IMG/VR virus record: IMGVR_UViG_3300048999_000192
Location: 1 to 64,000 of that record
Reading direction: 5' to 3' (one strand)
DNA: 64,000 bases
DNA from: a virus
The notes beneath the pieces were generated by a model, which was not told the origin of the DNA, did not search any database, and was given only the letters and a program-made list of their open reading frames with translations. Position 1 is the stretch's first letter, and every line of letters begins with the position of its first letter. Positions 30,560 through 40,193 of this stretch are shown one piece after another. Position numbers and translations under genes: made by a program.

Positions 30560-30867
30560 CCGACACCCCCACCGAACGTCCCTCACCCCCGGCCGCGAAC
30601 GTCGGGGGTGAGGTGACCCCTCCTGATCTACCCGCGCACAATGCCTACACGGCCTGCCCGAAGTGCGGCACCACGCTGATCGAGCACCACAAGATGCGGT
30701 ACCACGAGGCGGCCATGCCTTTGGACCTGGGCCGGGACATGCAGCATCAGGAGAGCTGCGCCCGGATGGCCTCCCTGGGCACCCACGTCGGCGAGCACCT
30801 GTGCCACCTGTGCGACGTGTGCGGGCACGGCTGGGTCTCCCAGATCGCGGAGCCCGCCGATGGATAA
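30556..30867 (+). CDS. Zinc-ribbon protein between helicase and primase
   Basis: 103 residues from ATG 30556. ACPKCGTTLIEHH and CHLCDVCGHGW supply two Cys pairs plus His. Pro-rich, acidic N-terminus. ATGA overlap upstream and 8-nt overlap with the primase. Perhaps a primase accessory. Confidence 0.6.
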   Translation: MTDTPTERPSPPAANVGGEVTPPDLPAHNAYTACPKCGTTLIEHHKMRYHEAAMPLDLGRDMQHQESCARMASLGTHVGEHLCHLCDVCGHGWVSQIAEPADG

Positions 30868-31951
30868 CCCCTTCGGCACCGGCACGCCGCCGGTCAGCGG
30901 CCCGTTCGAGGCGGGCATGCTCCCCCGTGCGCAGAAGGAGCAGCTCTGCCGGGACCTGCTGGTCGAATTCGGGGCCGAGCGCATCTCCGTCGGCGGCCGG
31001 GAGCGTGACGAGCTCGTGCACGGCTGCCTGGTCACCGCCTACCACCGGGATCAGCGCCGCAGTCCGACGGCCGCCCTGAACTTCGACAAGCTCACCTACA
31101 ACTGCTTCGGCTGCGGGGCCTCCGGCGGCCTGCTGTGGCTCATCGCCACCTGCCGTAAGAGCACCAGCGAGCAGGCCCTGGGCTGGCTGTCCAAGCAGAC
31201 CGGCACCGGCGGCCACACCACCGACGCCGAGACGCTCCTGGCCTTCCTGGAGGCGGTCTTCGCCGACAAGGCCAAGCCGCCGCCGATCCCCACGTACTCC
31301 CCGCGCGTGCTGGAGCCGTGGCTGGCCATCCACCCCTATCTCACCGACGGGGCGCCCGATCTCGGCCTGAAGGGCCGCTACCTGCCCGAGACGACGATCG
31401 AGCGCTTCAAGCTCGGCTGGGATCCCGAGGCCGACCGCATCGTCCTGCCGCACTTCTGGAAGGGCAAGCTGGTCGGCTGGCAGACCCGCCGGATCTGGAG
31501 TGATGGCAGCCCGAAGTACCTGAGCTCGCCGGACTTCCCCAAGGACCGGACCATCTTCAACGCCGACGACCCGATGATCGCCAAGCACGGGTATGCCGTG
31601 GTCGTCGAGTCGATGATGACCGTCTACGCCCACGCGCACGAGTGGCCGGTGGTGGCGACCTTCGGGGCCGAGCTCACCGAAGCCCAGCTCCGGCTGCTGC
31701 AGGGCCTCCCGGCCGTGATCACGTTCTTCGACAATGACGAGGCAGGCTGGAAAGCGACGGAGCTCGTACGCGACCAGCTCGACGGCCGGGGGCCGCTGGT
31801 CTACTGCGTGGAGAGCCCCTACACCAAGCGGACCGACGGCGGCGACTTGTCAACCGATGAGTTCGGGATGATGGTTGATCAATCCGTTTACGGCTCGACC
31901 TGGCAGCGGCCGGACGAGCTGGACCTGATCGAATACCAGGAGGCAGCATGA
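30860..31951 (+). CDS. DNA primase (zinc and TOPRIM)
   Basis: 363 residues from ATG 30860. N-terminal zinc site with CHC2-like pattern (HGCLVTAYH...YNCFGCGASGG, about 54-87), a linker, and a TOPRIM fold: VVVESMMTVYA supplies the catalytic Glu (about 250) and FFDNDEAGW the Asp pair (about 290). Makes RNA primers with the DnaB helicase. Length matches phage primases lacking a helicase domain. Confidence 0.85.
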   Translation: MDNPFGTGTPPVSGPFEAGMLPRAQKEQLCRDLLVEFGAERISVGGRERDELVHGCLVTAYHRDQRRSPTAALNFDKLTYNCFGCGASGGLLWLIATCRKSTSEQALGWLSKQTGTGGHTTDAETLLAFLEAVFADKAKPPPIPTYSPRVLEPWLAIHPYLTDGAPDLGLKGRYLPETTIERFKLGWDPEADRIVLPHFWKGKLVGWQTRRIWSDGSPKYLSSPDFPKDRTIFNADDPMIAKHGYAVVVESMMTVYAHAHEWPVVATFGAELTEAQLRLLQGLPAVITFFDNDEAGWKATELVRDQLDGRGPLVYCVESPYTKRTDGGDLSTDEFGMMVDQSVYGSTWQRPDELDLIEYQEAA

Positions 31952-32103
31952 GCTTCAGGAAGCATGGCAGCGCCGACGGCAAGGTGACCGGCACCGAGGG
32001 GCCCGTCACCAAGACGGCCGCCGCCGACCAGCCCTGGACGCCGGAGGACGATGACGAGCTCGCCAAGGAGAGCTCGCGCGGCGAGACCGCCGACGAGGAG
32101 TAG
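31948..32103 (+). CDS. Small acidic protein
   Basis: 51 residues from ATG 31948 (ATGA with primase). Charged and probably disordered (EDDDELAKESSRGETADEE). Unknown. Confidence 0.55.
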   Translation: MSFRKHGSADGKVTGTEGPVTKTAAADQPWTPEDDDELAKESSRGETADEE

Positions 32104-32106
32104 CGC

Positions 32107-32967
32107 ATGGGCTTCCGGGAGTCGCTCGATCTGAGCGTCATCGTCAAGGACTACGAGGCCTTCGGGGGCACGGCACCGCGTCCGGCGACAGCGATCCCCA
32201 TCCCCGAGGAAGCCTCTCCGATCCCGAGGCACCCGGTGGCCTATGGCCTGCGGGGGACGCTGGCGGCCAGCTCCTGCATGGGGCTGGCGCCGTTCCGTCC
32301 GATCGTCTGGGACACCAACGGCTACTACCGTGCCCTCGGTGTGCGCACCGACGCGACCAGGAAGGAGCTCAGGGAGGCCTACCAGGCCTGCAGGGGCGAT
32401 GAGAGCGTCTGGGTGACCTACGCCTTCAGCCAGCTCCTGAACGAGGCCGTGCGGCGCTCCTATGACGCCACGCCGCTCGGTGAGCTGTTCCTGGACGAGT
32501 ACGTCGAGGCCGACATGAAGAAGCGGGCCGCAGCCGAGGCGGGCCGCCGTACGGCCGAGGCGGGCGAGCCGATCAAGGCCGAGACCGTTCTGGGCGAATG
32601 GGGCTATGACCTCATCCCGGATGAAACCTCATCCGAGTCGGGTGAACTGGAACAGCTTGACAACCCGCCCCCGCCCAAGCAGGATTGGCGCTACCAAGAA
32701 ATCTGGGGGTGGGGGTACTACCTCTGGAGGACGCGGGACTTCGACATCTTCCAGCTCCGGGACTGGCAGTCCCTGCTTGTCGCAGAACTGTCGGCACGGG
32801 GATGTAGCGTCCGGTTCGCAGTCGGGATCGGCGGTGAGATCGAAGGGGGAGTGGGCTTCAACTACGGGGATCATTTTGTTTTCTTCATCCCCGCGCTGAC
32901 CCTCCCGACCGAGGAGATGGCCTTTCAGGTCGTCGAGCATTTCCTCAAAGCGACCCAAAGCGACTAA
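32107..32967 (+). CDS. J-domain-like protein without HPD
   Basis: 286 residues from ATG 32107. Residues about 72-130 read like a J domain: GYYRALGVRTDATRKELREA, AYQACRGDES, then LLNEAVRRSYD as the last helix, with the usual YY-LGV-A-ELR-AY spacing. The HPD tripeptide is missing, so it would not stimulate Hsp70 in the normal way (a J-like protein). A second, beta-rich domain follows a Pro-rich linker (PPPPKQDWRYQEIWGWGY). Between primase and SSB; may bring a host chaperone or scaffold replisome parts. Confidence 0.55.
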   Translation: MGFRESLDLSVIVKDYEAFGGTAPRPATAIPIPEEASPIPRHPVAYGLRGTLAASSCMGLAPFRPIVWDTNGYYRALGVRTDATRKELREAYQACRGDESVWVTYAFSQLLNEAVRRSYDATPLGELFLDEYVEADMKKRAAAEAGRRTAEAGEPIKAETVLGEWGYDLIPDETSSESGELEQLDNPPPPKQDWRYQEIWGWGYYLWRTRDFDIFQLRDWQSLLVAELSARGCSVRFAVGIGGEIEGGVGFNYGDHFVFFIPALTLPTEEMAFQVVEHFLKATQSD

Positions 32968-32997
32968 AAGCGAACAACGAGCGAAAGCGAACCGCAC

Positions 32998-33957
32998 ATG
33001 ACGGAAATGCCCTTCGGCACCGGTGGTGACGAGGCTGAGGAGGCTGGCCGGTCGAGTTTCGACAAGGTCAGGTACTTCTCCCTGAAGAACAAGGGTGACC
33101 AGGCGATCATCCGCATGCTCACCGAGCAGAACGTGTGGCCCTACACCCAGCAGCACGGGTTCGTCCCGACGAAGGCCGCCCCCTCCGATCTCAAGGAGGG
33201 CGTGAAGTGGCCCAAGACGATGCCCGCCATCTGCCGGAACGACCCCAAGCTGGTGAAGAACCTCCCCGGGTTCGGTGACTGCTACATCGACTCCGCGCCC
33301 GAGTACCAGGGCAAGAACGAGTGGGGCAAGGTCATCAGCAAGACCACCGTCAAGGTGTGGGCGCTCTGCGTCATGCGTGAGTACGTTCTGGACTCCGAAG
33401 GCAACAAGATCGGCCTGCGGGACAAGACGGTCGAGATCACCGACAAGGACGGCAACACCAAGTCGGTCCTGGACATCCAGGTGATCAACATGTCCACGAA
33501 GAACTTCTTCGGGCATTTCACCGGGATGTACCACGTCTACGGCACGGTCCGCGACCGCGACTACGTCGTGACCCGCAAGGGCGAGAAGAAGGACGTCGAC
33601 TACCCGCCGGTGCCGCTCGACAAGGTCGAGATCGTCAACGAGGACGGCACCAAGTTCTTCCACCAGCCGGGTGCCCCGACGTGGAAGGTCTACGAGGACT
33701 CGATGGCCGAGCAGGGCATCGACCTGGTGAAGACCATGCTGGAGCGCTGCTCGACCGAGTACTTCAGCAAGTTCTTCGTCCCCGGCGAGGGCGAGACCCC
33801 CGCGCAGGTGGCCGAGGGCAGTGGCGAGACCGAGGCGGCCGACGAGGCTCCCAAGCCCTCCCAGGAGCGCCTGGCCAGCATCCGTGACCGCATCCGCAGT
33901 CACGGCGGCAAGGGTGAGACCGAGGACGCGGCCGAAGAGGCCCCGGCCGAGGCCTGA
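32998..33957 (+). CDS. Single-stranded DNA-binding protein
   Basis: 319 residues from ATG 32998. The N-terminal two-thirds is beta-rich with basic and aromatic residues, as in phage gp32-like OB-fold proteins. C-terminus is acidic (EGSGETEAADEAPKPSQERL; EDAAEEAPAEA), a hallmark of SSB tails that contact partners. Context between primase and polymerase supports this. Identification by pattern, no specific family proven. Confidence 0.7.
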   Translation: MTEMPFGTGGDEAEEAGRSSFDKVRYFSLKNKGDQAIIRMLTEQNVWPYTQQHGFVPTKAAPSDLKEGVKWPKTMPAICRNDPKLVKNLPGFGDCYIDSAPEYQGKNEWGKVISKTTVKVWALCVMREYVLDSEGNKIGLRDKTVEITDKDGNTKSVLDIQVINMSTKNFFGHFTGMYHVYGTVRDRDYVVTRKGEKKDVDYPPVPLDKVEIVNEDGTKFFHQPGAPTWKVYEDSMAEQGIDLVKTMLERCSTEYFSKFFVPGEGETPAQVAEGSGETEAADEAPKPSQERLASIRDRIRSHGGKGETEDAAEEAPAEA

Positions 33958-33970
33958 TCAGGTAGCGCGC

Positions 33971-34006
33971 GACGCCCCGCTGGCTCTGTCGAGTCGGCGG
34001 GGCGTC
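33971..34006 (+). terminator. Intrinsic terminator
   Basis: GACGCCCCGC (33971-33980) pairs with GCGGGGCGTC (33997-34006). It lies 14 nt after the SSB stop and 20 nt before the polymerase start, so polymerase expression may rely on partial read-through. Confidence 0.65.
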
Positions 34007-34025
34007 GTCGCCCGATGGGAGTCGC

Positions 34026-37000
34026 ATGCTGCACCTGATCCAGACCCTGCATTCCAACACCGTCGTGGTCATCGACGGCCAGAGCCTGCCCGACCACTGC
34101 CTGGTCGAGGACGATGAGGGCCTGCGCTGGTACGTGCTGCCGGACGCCGAGACCGTTGACGTACGTTCCTGGGCGAGTGCCTATGCCGGGGGCGCGGCCG
34201 GGTTGGTCCACCCCGCCCCACTGCGGGCCATGCTCACCGAGACCTTTACGGAGCGTCGCCAGGAGGCCCAGACGGTCTTCAAGCTCGCCCCCGAGGTGTG
34301 GACCCCCCTCGCCCGCTTTCCTCGCTACCTGGAGCTCCTGAGCGCCGTGCAGACGGCCCCTGAGCCTCGGCCCTCGGGCGGGTTCGTCCAACTGCACACC
34401 CACGCCGAGTACAGCCCCATGGACGGCCTGTCGACGATCCCCGAGCTCGTCAAGACCGTCGCCGAGGACGGCAACACCTCCCTCGCCCTCACCGACCACG
34501 GCACCTGCGCCGGGCACCCGACCCTGCAGCGCGAGTGTGAGAAGGCCGAGCTGGCACCGATCTTCGGGATGGAGGCCTACTTCATCGACGACCGGCTGTA
34601 CCGGCCGGACAAGGGCGATGAGGAGGGCGTCAAGCGCCGCCGGGCCTACAACCATCTGATCCTGCTGGCCAAGGACGATCAGGGCCTGCGCAACCTGTGG
34701 GCGCTGAGCACCGAGGGCTACCGCGACGGCTTCTACCACAAGCCCTGCATCGACTGGGACTCCCTGAGCCGTCTGCACGAGGGCGTCATCGCCACTTCGG
34801 CCTGCCTGGGCGGCCCGATCTCCCGGCTCCTGCTGGACGGCAAGGACACCCTGGCCCGCCAGCGCCTGGGCCGCCTCCTGGACATCTTCGGCGAGGACTT
34901 CTACATCGAGATCCAGCCCTCGGAGCTGGACGAGCAGATCCGGCTGAACCCGATGCTGATCAAGCTCGCGCATGACCTGTCCGTACCGGTCGTGGTGGCC
35001 GCCGACGGCCACTACCCGACCGCCGCCGACAAGCAGGCCCATGACCTCTGGCTGGCCTGCCAGACCGGGCCGAACAACGAGAACTACTGGCACTTCGACC
35101 ACTCCATGGGCGAGGCGGAGGCACGTAAGCGGCTGAGCTACCTCGATCCACAGGCTGTGGACGAGGCTGTGCACAACACCGTCCGGATCGCCGAGCAGTG
35201 CACCGCGCGCATCACCCCCAAGCCCAAGACCCCCGTCTTCGCGAAGAAGGGCGGCCACGACGCCGACGTCCAGCGGCTGCTGGACATCTGCCTGGCCAAC
35301 TGGTCCAAGATCGCCGACAAGCCCGACCAGGAGGCGTACGAGGCCCGCTTTGAGCAGGAGATGAAGCTCCTGATCGACAAGGACTTCTGCGGGTACTTCC
35401 TGCTGGTCTGGGACTATGTCAACTGGGCCAAGGGCGAGGGCATCCTGGTCGGCCCCGGGCGCGGCTCCGGCGGTGGCTCGCTGGTCGCCTACCTGGCCAA
35501 CATCACCGAGCTGGACCCGATCGAGTACGACCTGATGTTCGAGCGGTTCCTGACCAAGGGCCGCACCTCGCTGCCTGACTTCGACATCGACTTCCCGGCA
35601 TCCCGCCGGGCCATGCTGCAGGACCACCTGGGCGACCGGCACGGCAAGAGCCACGTCATGCGGGTCGGCACCCACCTGAGGTACGCCTCCAAGGGCGTGC
35701 TCGGCAAGCTGTTCTCGGTGCTCGCCGATGAGCTCCCGGAGACCTCGTTCGTCGACAAGAAGGCGATCAGCGACCTGATCAAGGAGGCCGAGGCCAGCAC
35801 CGCCGGACTGGGGCTGTCCTGGGAGGAGCTGTGGATCCAGCAGGGCGACGTCCTGGAGCCGTACCGGCAGAAGTACCCCAAGGTCTTCCAGTACGCCGAG
35901 ATCCTCGTGGACCGGCTCTACTCCTACGGCAAGCACGCCGCCGGGATGGTGGTCTCCACCGACGAGCCGCTGGACGACCGCTGGCCGATGCGCCGGGACG
36001 AGGACGGGGAGAACATGATCTCCCAGTTCGAGTTCCCCGACCTGGAGTGGCTCTGGCTGATCAAGCTCGACCTGCTGACCCTGCGCACCCTGGACACCGT
36101 CCAGGACACGATCGACATGATCGCCGAGCGGCGCGGCGTCAAGATCAACGTCTACGACTGGGACGAGGAGCTGCGCGACCCGCAGGTCTGGGAGGAGATC
36201 GGCGCGGGCAACACCCTGGGCATCTTCCAGATCGAGACCAAGTCCGGCACCAAGCTGTGCCAGCGGATGAAGCCCCAGTCGATCTCTGATCTGGCCGACG
36301 TCGGCTCCATCGTCCGGCCGGGCCCCACCCGCTCGGGCCTGACGGAGGCCTACCTCCGGCGGCGTGCCGGAGATGAGCCGGTCACCTTCCCGGACCCTCG
36401 CATGGAGGAGTTCCTGGGCAAGACCTACGGCTGCATGATCTACCAGGAGGACATCCTCACCGCCTGCATCGTGCTGGCCGGGTACGACGGCGACGAGGCC
36501 GACCAGGTCCGCAAGATCCTCGGCAAGAAGAAGGTCGAGCAGGTCGCCGCCGCCGGGCAGAAGTTCATCGCCGCCTGCGTCAAGAACGGCATGGAGACGG
36601 CCGCCGCAGAGCACCTGTGGGCCCAGATGGCCGAGTTCGCCAAGTACGGCTTCAACCGTGCCCATGCGACCGCCTACGCCCTCGTCAGCTACTGGACGGC
36701 CTGGTTCAAGGTCCACTACCCCGTCGAGTACCTCACGGCCATCCTGACGACCGTCAAGAAGGAGCGCGCCTTCGAGTTCGTCGGCGAGGCCCGTCGGCTC
36801 GGCGTGACCGTCCTGCCGCCGGACATCAACGAGTCCGGCACCGGCTTCCGCGCGGTCTCCAACCTGGAGATCCGGTATGGACTGGAGTCGATCAAGGGCA
36901 TCGGGGAGGCGGCCGTGGCCGACCTGACGGTGGGCCAGCCGTACGCGAGCTTCGAGGACTACCTGGAGCGCAAGGGCAAGAACGCCAATGCGGGCGTCAC

Positions 37001-37712
37001 CCGGACGCTGGCCAAGATCGGCGCGTTCGACTCCCTGGTGCCGCACCGGCGCGCCCTGGTGGAGCGGCTGGAAGCCGAGCACGACGGCTCGGCGTTCACC
37101 TGCGTTCACAAGGACGAGCTCGTCGTGGTCGACATCAGCATGGGGCCGCGCCGTCTGGAGGTGCTGAGCAACGGCATCCCCTGTACCTACGACTGGGACG
37201 CCGAGCCGCCGGTGATCGGCAAGTCGGGCAAGAAGCTGAAGCTGAAGAGCGTGCCCAAGAAGTGCACCAAGGCCTGCCGGTTCTACACCCCGCCGTCGGC
37301 GGTCGACCCGGACACGATCGAGCCCTACACCGAGGAGGAGATCCGCAACATCGAGGCGGAGATGCTCGGCGGGCACCTGAGCAGCACGCCGTTCGATGCC
37401 CTTCCTCCCGATCTACGGGAGGAGTTCCGGGATGAGGCGGAAAGTATGATCACTGGCCCGGAGGGTCTGTACACTCTTGCCGGGATCGTCGCCCGTTCCA
37501 AGCCCCACAAAGACCGCAACGACCGCAAGATGGGCTTCCTGCTCCTCACCACGGAAGCCTCTGACATCGACGTGGTCGTGTTCGCGGATCACTGGGAGAA
37601 GTACTCCGCCTCGTTCACGGTGGGCTCGCTCGCCGTCTTCGAGGTGTCCAAGCGGTTCAACCCCAAGCGCGGCGAGGACGGCTACACGCTGTCCTCGTTC
37701 ATCAAGATCTAG
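34026..37712 (+). CDS. dnaE: DNA polymerase III alpha subunit (DnaE-type)
   Basis: 1,228 residues from ATG 34026. N-terminal PHP phosphoesterase domain (FVQLHTHAEYSPMDG, about 120-134; DHGTCAGHP), polymerase palm with catalytic PDFDIDFP (about 515-522), a helix-hairpin-helix region (IKGIGEAAV), and a C-terminal OB-type domain (AGIVARSKPHKDRN). The order matches bacterial DnaE. The replicative polymerase of the phage. A C-family polymerase instead of a PolA or PolB type is a feature of some large actinophages. Followed by RecA after 8 nt. Confidence 0.95.
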   Translation: MLHLIQTLHSNTVVVIDGQSLPDHCLVEDDEGLRWYVLPDAETVDVRSWASAYAGGAAGLVHPAPLRAMLTETFTERRQEAQTVFKLAPEVWTPLARFPRYLELLSAVQTAPEPRPSGGFVQLHTHAEYSPMDGLSTIPELVKTVAEDGNTSLALTDHGTCAGHPTLQRECEKAELAPIFGMEAYFIDDRLYRPDKGDEEGVKRRRAYNHLILLAKDDQGLRNLWALSTEGYRDGFYHKPCIDWDSLSRLHEGVIATSACLGGPISRLLLDGKDTLARQRLGRLLDIFGEDFYIEIQPSELDEQIRLNPMLIKLAHDLSVPVVVAADGHYPTAADKQAHDLWLACQTGPNNENYWHFDHSMGEAEARKRLSYLDPQAVDEAVHNTVRIAEQCTARITPKPKTPVFAKKGGHDADVQRLLDICLANWSKIADKPDQEAYEARFEQEMKLLIDKDFCGYFLLVWDYVNWAKGEGILVGPGRGSGGGSLVAYLANITELDPIEYDLMFERFLTKGRTSLPDFDIDFPASRRAMLQDHLGDRHGKSHVMRVGTHLRYASKGVLGKLFSVLADELPETSFVDKKAISDLIKEAEASTAGLGLSWEELWIQQGDVLEPYRQKYPKVFQYAEILVDRLYSYGKHAAGMVVSTDEPLDDRWPMRRDEDGENMISQFEFPDLEWLWLIKLDLLTLRTLDTVQDTIDMIAERRGVKINVYDWDEELRDPQVWEEIGAGNTLGIFQIETKSGTKLCQRMKPQSISDLADVGSIVRPGPTRSGLTEAYLRRRAGDEPVTFPDPRMEEFLGKTYGCMIYQEDILTACIVLAGYDGDEADQVRKILGKKKVEQVAAAGQKFIAACVKNGMETAAAEHLWAQMAEFAKYGFNRAHATAYALVSYWTAWFKVHYPVEYLTAILTTVKKERAFEFVGEARRLGVTVLPPDINESGTGFRAVSNLEIRYGLESIKGIGEAAVADLTVGQPYASFEDYLERKGKNANAGVTRTLAKIGAFDSLVPHRRALVERLEAEHDGSAFTCVHKDELVVVDISMGPRRLEVLSNGIPCTYDWDAEPPVIGKSGKKLKLKSVPKKCTKACRFYTPPSAVDPDTIEPYTEEEIRNIEAEMLGGHLSSTPFDALPPDLREEFRDEAESMITGPEGLYTLAGIVARSKPHKDRNDRKMGFLLLTTEASDIDVVVFADHWEKYSASFTVGSLAVFEVSKRFNPKRGEDGYTLSSFIKI

Positions 37713-37720
37713 GAGTCGCG

Positions 37721-38755
37721 TTGGCCAAGAGCGGGCTCGAAAAGCTGAAGGAAAACCTCGCCAAGAACTACGGCGACGCACGCACCTCGGTGCCGACCGC
37801 CGCCGTGCCGCAGTACACCGTCACCACCACCGGCTCTCTCACGCTCGACTACGCCCTGGGGGTCGGCGGCTGGGTCGGCGGCCGGATGCACGAGATCGTC
37901 GGCGTCGAGGGGGTCGGTAAGACCACCCTGACCCTGCGCTCCCTGGCGGCGCTGCAGCGGGCCTACCCCGACAAGGCCGTGGCCTACATCGACATGGAAC
38001 AGACCTTCGACGTCCGCTGGGCCATCGCCAACGGCCTGGACCTGGACCCCGACCGGTTCCTGCCGCTGCAGCCCGACCACGCCGAGGACGTCTCGGACAT
38101 GCTCCGTGCGGTCTGCTACGAGGGCGACGTCTGCGGAGTGGCCGTCGACTCGATCGGCGGCATGGAGTCCAAGAAGGCCCTGGAGAAGGAGGCCGAGGAG
38201 GTGACGATGGGCAAGAACGCCCAGGTCATCACCCGGATGGTCAAGAGCACCGCGACGCTGGCCCGGCAGAACAACATCACCGTTCTGCTGGTCAACCAGT
38301 ACCGGGCCAACATCGCCTCTCCCAAGGGTGGCGACATCTCCGCCGGACCCAAGGCCCTGCGGTACGCCACCTCCACCAAGGTGGCCATGCGCAAGACCGG
38401 GGAGCCCGCCGTCCGGCTCAAGATCAACGGGCAGGAGGAGGAGGTCTCCCGGCAGGTGCGCGCCCGCGTCGAGCGCAACAAGGTCGCCCCCCAAGGCCGG
38501 GTCGCCACCTTCTGGATCTGCAACCAGGAGGTGGCCGACGCCCACCTGAGCGTCGGCATCGACATGGCCGACGAGGCGATCTCGCTGGGCACCATGACCG
38601 GTGTCATCGGCCAGCGCGGGGCCTGGTACGACCTGCCCTCGGGTCAGAAGTGCAACGGCCGCGCCGCCGCGCTGGAGACCCTCCGCAAGGACCCCAGCGC
38701 GGTCGAGAGCGTCCGTGACGCCGCCCTGGCGCTGCTGAAGCCGGTGACCGCATGA
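37721..38755 (+). CDS. recA: RecA-like recombinase
   Basis: 344 residues from TTG 37721 (AGGAG 8 nt upstream). Walker A VEGVGKTT (about 63-70), catalytic Glu in YIDMEQ, Walker B VAVDSIGG, then LLVNQYRANI and the conserved loop before EVSRQVRARVERNK. Length matches RecA. Strand invasion and repair; directly downstream of the polymerase, so a recombination-linked replication scheme is likely. Confidence 0.9.
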   Translation: MAKSGLEKLKENLAKNYGDARTSVPTAAVPQYTVTTTGSLTLDYALGVGGWVGGRMHEIVGVEGVGKTTLTLRSLAALQRAYPDKAVAYIDMEQTFDVRWAIANGLDLDPDRFLPLQPDHAEDVSDMLRAVCYEGDVCGVAVDSIGGMESKKALEKEAEEVTMGKNAQVITRMVKSTATLARQNNITVLLVNQYRANIASPKGGDISAGPKALRYATSTKVAMRKTGEPAVRLKINGQEEEVSRQVRARVERNKVAPQGRVATFWICNQEVADAHLSVGIDMADEAISLGTMTGVIGQRGAWYDLPSGQKCNGRAAALETLRKDPSAVESVRDAALALLKPVTA

Positions 38756-39171
38756 GCCCCGTGCTGCAGGGTCTGGCAGTGACCTTGCTGATCATCTCCT
38801 TCATCCTCGCCGTGGTCGCCATCATCGGCGAGGTCATCCTGCTGCGCCGGGTCGACGCCCTGACGGCGCTGCCCGCCACCCGTCGGGCCGCCCAGCAGGC
38901 GCTCGTCGAGGAGTCAGCCCCCGAGACGCTGCAGGAGTGGGAGGAGGCCTGGCAGGGCGACTCCCGCCCGCAGGCGCGCAAGGCGATCCCGGCCGACCCG
39001 GACGACATGCCCCGGCCCTGGAAGTTCAACGGGCCGCCGAACAAGCGGAAGTGCCACTGCCACGGTCGCTTCCTCGTGCCGGGCGAGGAGATCATCTGGT
39101 GGCCGCGCCCGGACCTGGCCGAAGGAGCCGTCGAGCTCTATCACTTCGACTCCCTGGAGGGGCGCGCGTGA
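38752..39171 (+). CDS. Membrane-anchored protein
   Basis: 139 residues from ATG 38752. One N-terminal transmembrane helix (ISFILAVVAIIGEVILL), then an acidic soluble region and RKCHCHGRF, a small Cys/His cluster. ATGA coupling with recA. Unknown. Confidence 0.6.
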   Translation: MSPVLQGLAVTLLIISFILAVVAIIGEVILLRRVDALTALPATRRAAQQALVEESAPETLQEWEEAWQGDSRPQARKAIPADPDDMPRPWKFNGPPNKRKCHCHGRFLVPGEEIIWWPRPDLAEGAVELYHFDSLEGRA

Positions 39172-39575
39172 AACCCATCGGCGGCGGCCTGGACCGCAAG
39201 AAGATGTCCGCCAAGCACGAGAAGGACGTGGCCGGGCTGCTCGGCGGCCGGGTCCCCCGGGGCTCGGGCAACCAGTGGCACAACCCCACCGACGGGGTGA
39301 ACCCCCACGGTGGGACGTTCGCCTTCTCCTGGGACTGCAAAGCCACCCTGGCCAACAGCTTCTCCCTGACCCGGATGACCTGGTCGAAGATCAAGGAGCA
39401 GGCGAGCGGCCTGCGCCCGGCGGTGCCGGTGCGCTTCTACGACGACTTCACCTTCCGTACCTACGTCGACCTGATCGTGGTCGACCTGAACGACTTCGTG
39501 GAGATGAAGAACCGGATCACCGAGCTGACGGCCGAGGTCGAGCGGCTGCAGCGCGGGCAGGAGGCGATCTTCTGA
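39168..39575 (+). CDS. Putative PD-(D/E)XK-type nuclease or resolvase-like protein
   Basis: 135 residues from GTG 39168. Pattern resembles small phage endonucleases: KHEKDVAGLLGGRVPRGSG then FAFSWDCKATLAN, where WDCK would be the D-x-K of the catalytic core. A helical C-terminus follows (MKNRITELTAEVERLQRG). Role in DNA joint processing is inferred from the site next to recA. Confidence 0.5.
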   Translation: MKPIGGGLDRKKMSAKHEKDVAGLLGGRVPRGSGNQWHNPTDGVNPHGGTFAFSWDCKATLANSFSLTRMTWSKIKEQASGLRPAVPVRFYDDFTFRTYVDLIVVDLNDFVEMKNRITELTAEVERLQRGQEAIF

Positions 39576-39943
39576 TGATCAAGTACACGATTCAGATCCG
39601 CACGGATTACCGGCCGTGGTGGGCGCCCTGGCGTAAGCGGGTGCCGTTCGAGTACCGCACCTGGCGGAACGACCGCCGGGTGAACGACATCTTCAACATC
39701 GAGCTCTTCCGCTCGATCTGCGAGCCCCCCTCGATCAAGCTGAACGGCATCCAGGTGAAGTGCGCCGATGTCTGGGTCGACGGGGTGCTCTACATGCAGG
39801 TGCCGGACGCGACCGCCTCGCTGACCAACAGCGAGTTCCACATCGCGGGCGACGGCAAGGAGATCACCACCTACGACTACGCGGCGGAGCCGGATATCGC
39901 CAACCACATCTACTGGCCGAAGGAGTTCGAGGACCGTGGCTGA
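39575..39943 (+). CDS. Hypothetical protein
   Basis: 122 residues from ATG 39575. Aromatic and basic N-terminus (RPWWAPWRKRVPFEYRTW), beta-rich rest. Overlaps both neighbours (4 and 8 nt). Confidence 0.65.
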   Translation: MIKYTIQIRTDYRPWWAPWRKRVPFEYRTWRNDRRVNDIFNIELFRSICEPPSIKLNGIQVKCADVWVDGVLYMQVPDATASLTNSEFHIAGDGKEITTYDYAAEPDIANHIYWPKEFEDRG

Positions 39944-40193
39944 AGACCCGTCTAAGGCCCTTACCGAGGAATACGACCCGTACGCCATCCGGGACGACCC
40001 GGATGCGCACCCGACGCACAAGATGTACGCGGAGATCAACATCGGCGTGCTGGAGCGGGGTGAGATCTGGTCCAAGTGCGCCAACTGCGGTACCCCGTAC
40101 GAGCTCACCGAGGCGTGGAGCAACGACACGGTGTGCGGCAAGCCGTGCTTCAACGACTATGCCGCCTACCTGAACAATCCGGGGGCCTGGTGA
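39936..40193 (+). CDS. Small zinc-finger protein
   Basis: 85 residues from GTG 39936. CANCGTPYELTEAWSNDTVC-GKPC forms a four-Cys ribbon. GTGA coupling with the nuclease below, possibly a partner. Confidence 0.6.
   Translation: MAEDPSKALTEEYDPYAIRDDPDAHPTHKMYAEINIGVLERGEIWSKCANCGTPYELTEAWSNDTVCGKPCFNDYAAYLNNPGAW

Noticed and set aside
33900-37376. A 1,158-codon open frame on the minus strand opposite the DNA polymerase
   Set aside because: It is the complement of a clearly coding gene, with Val/Leu/Gly-rich sequence and no ribosome site. In GC-rich genomes the antisense frame of codon position 3 commonly stays open.
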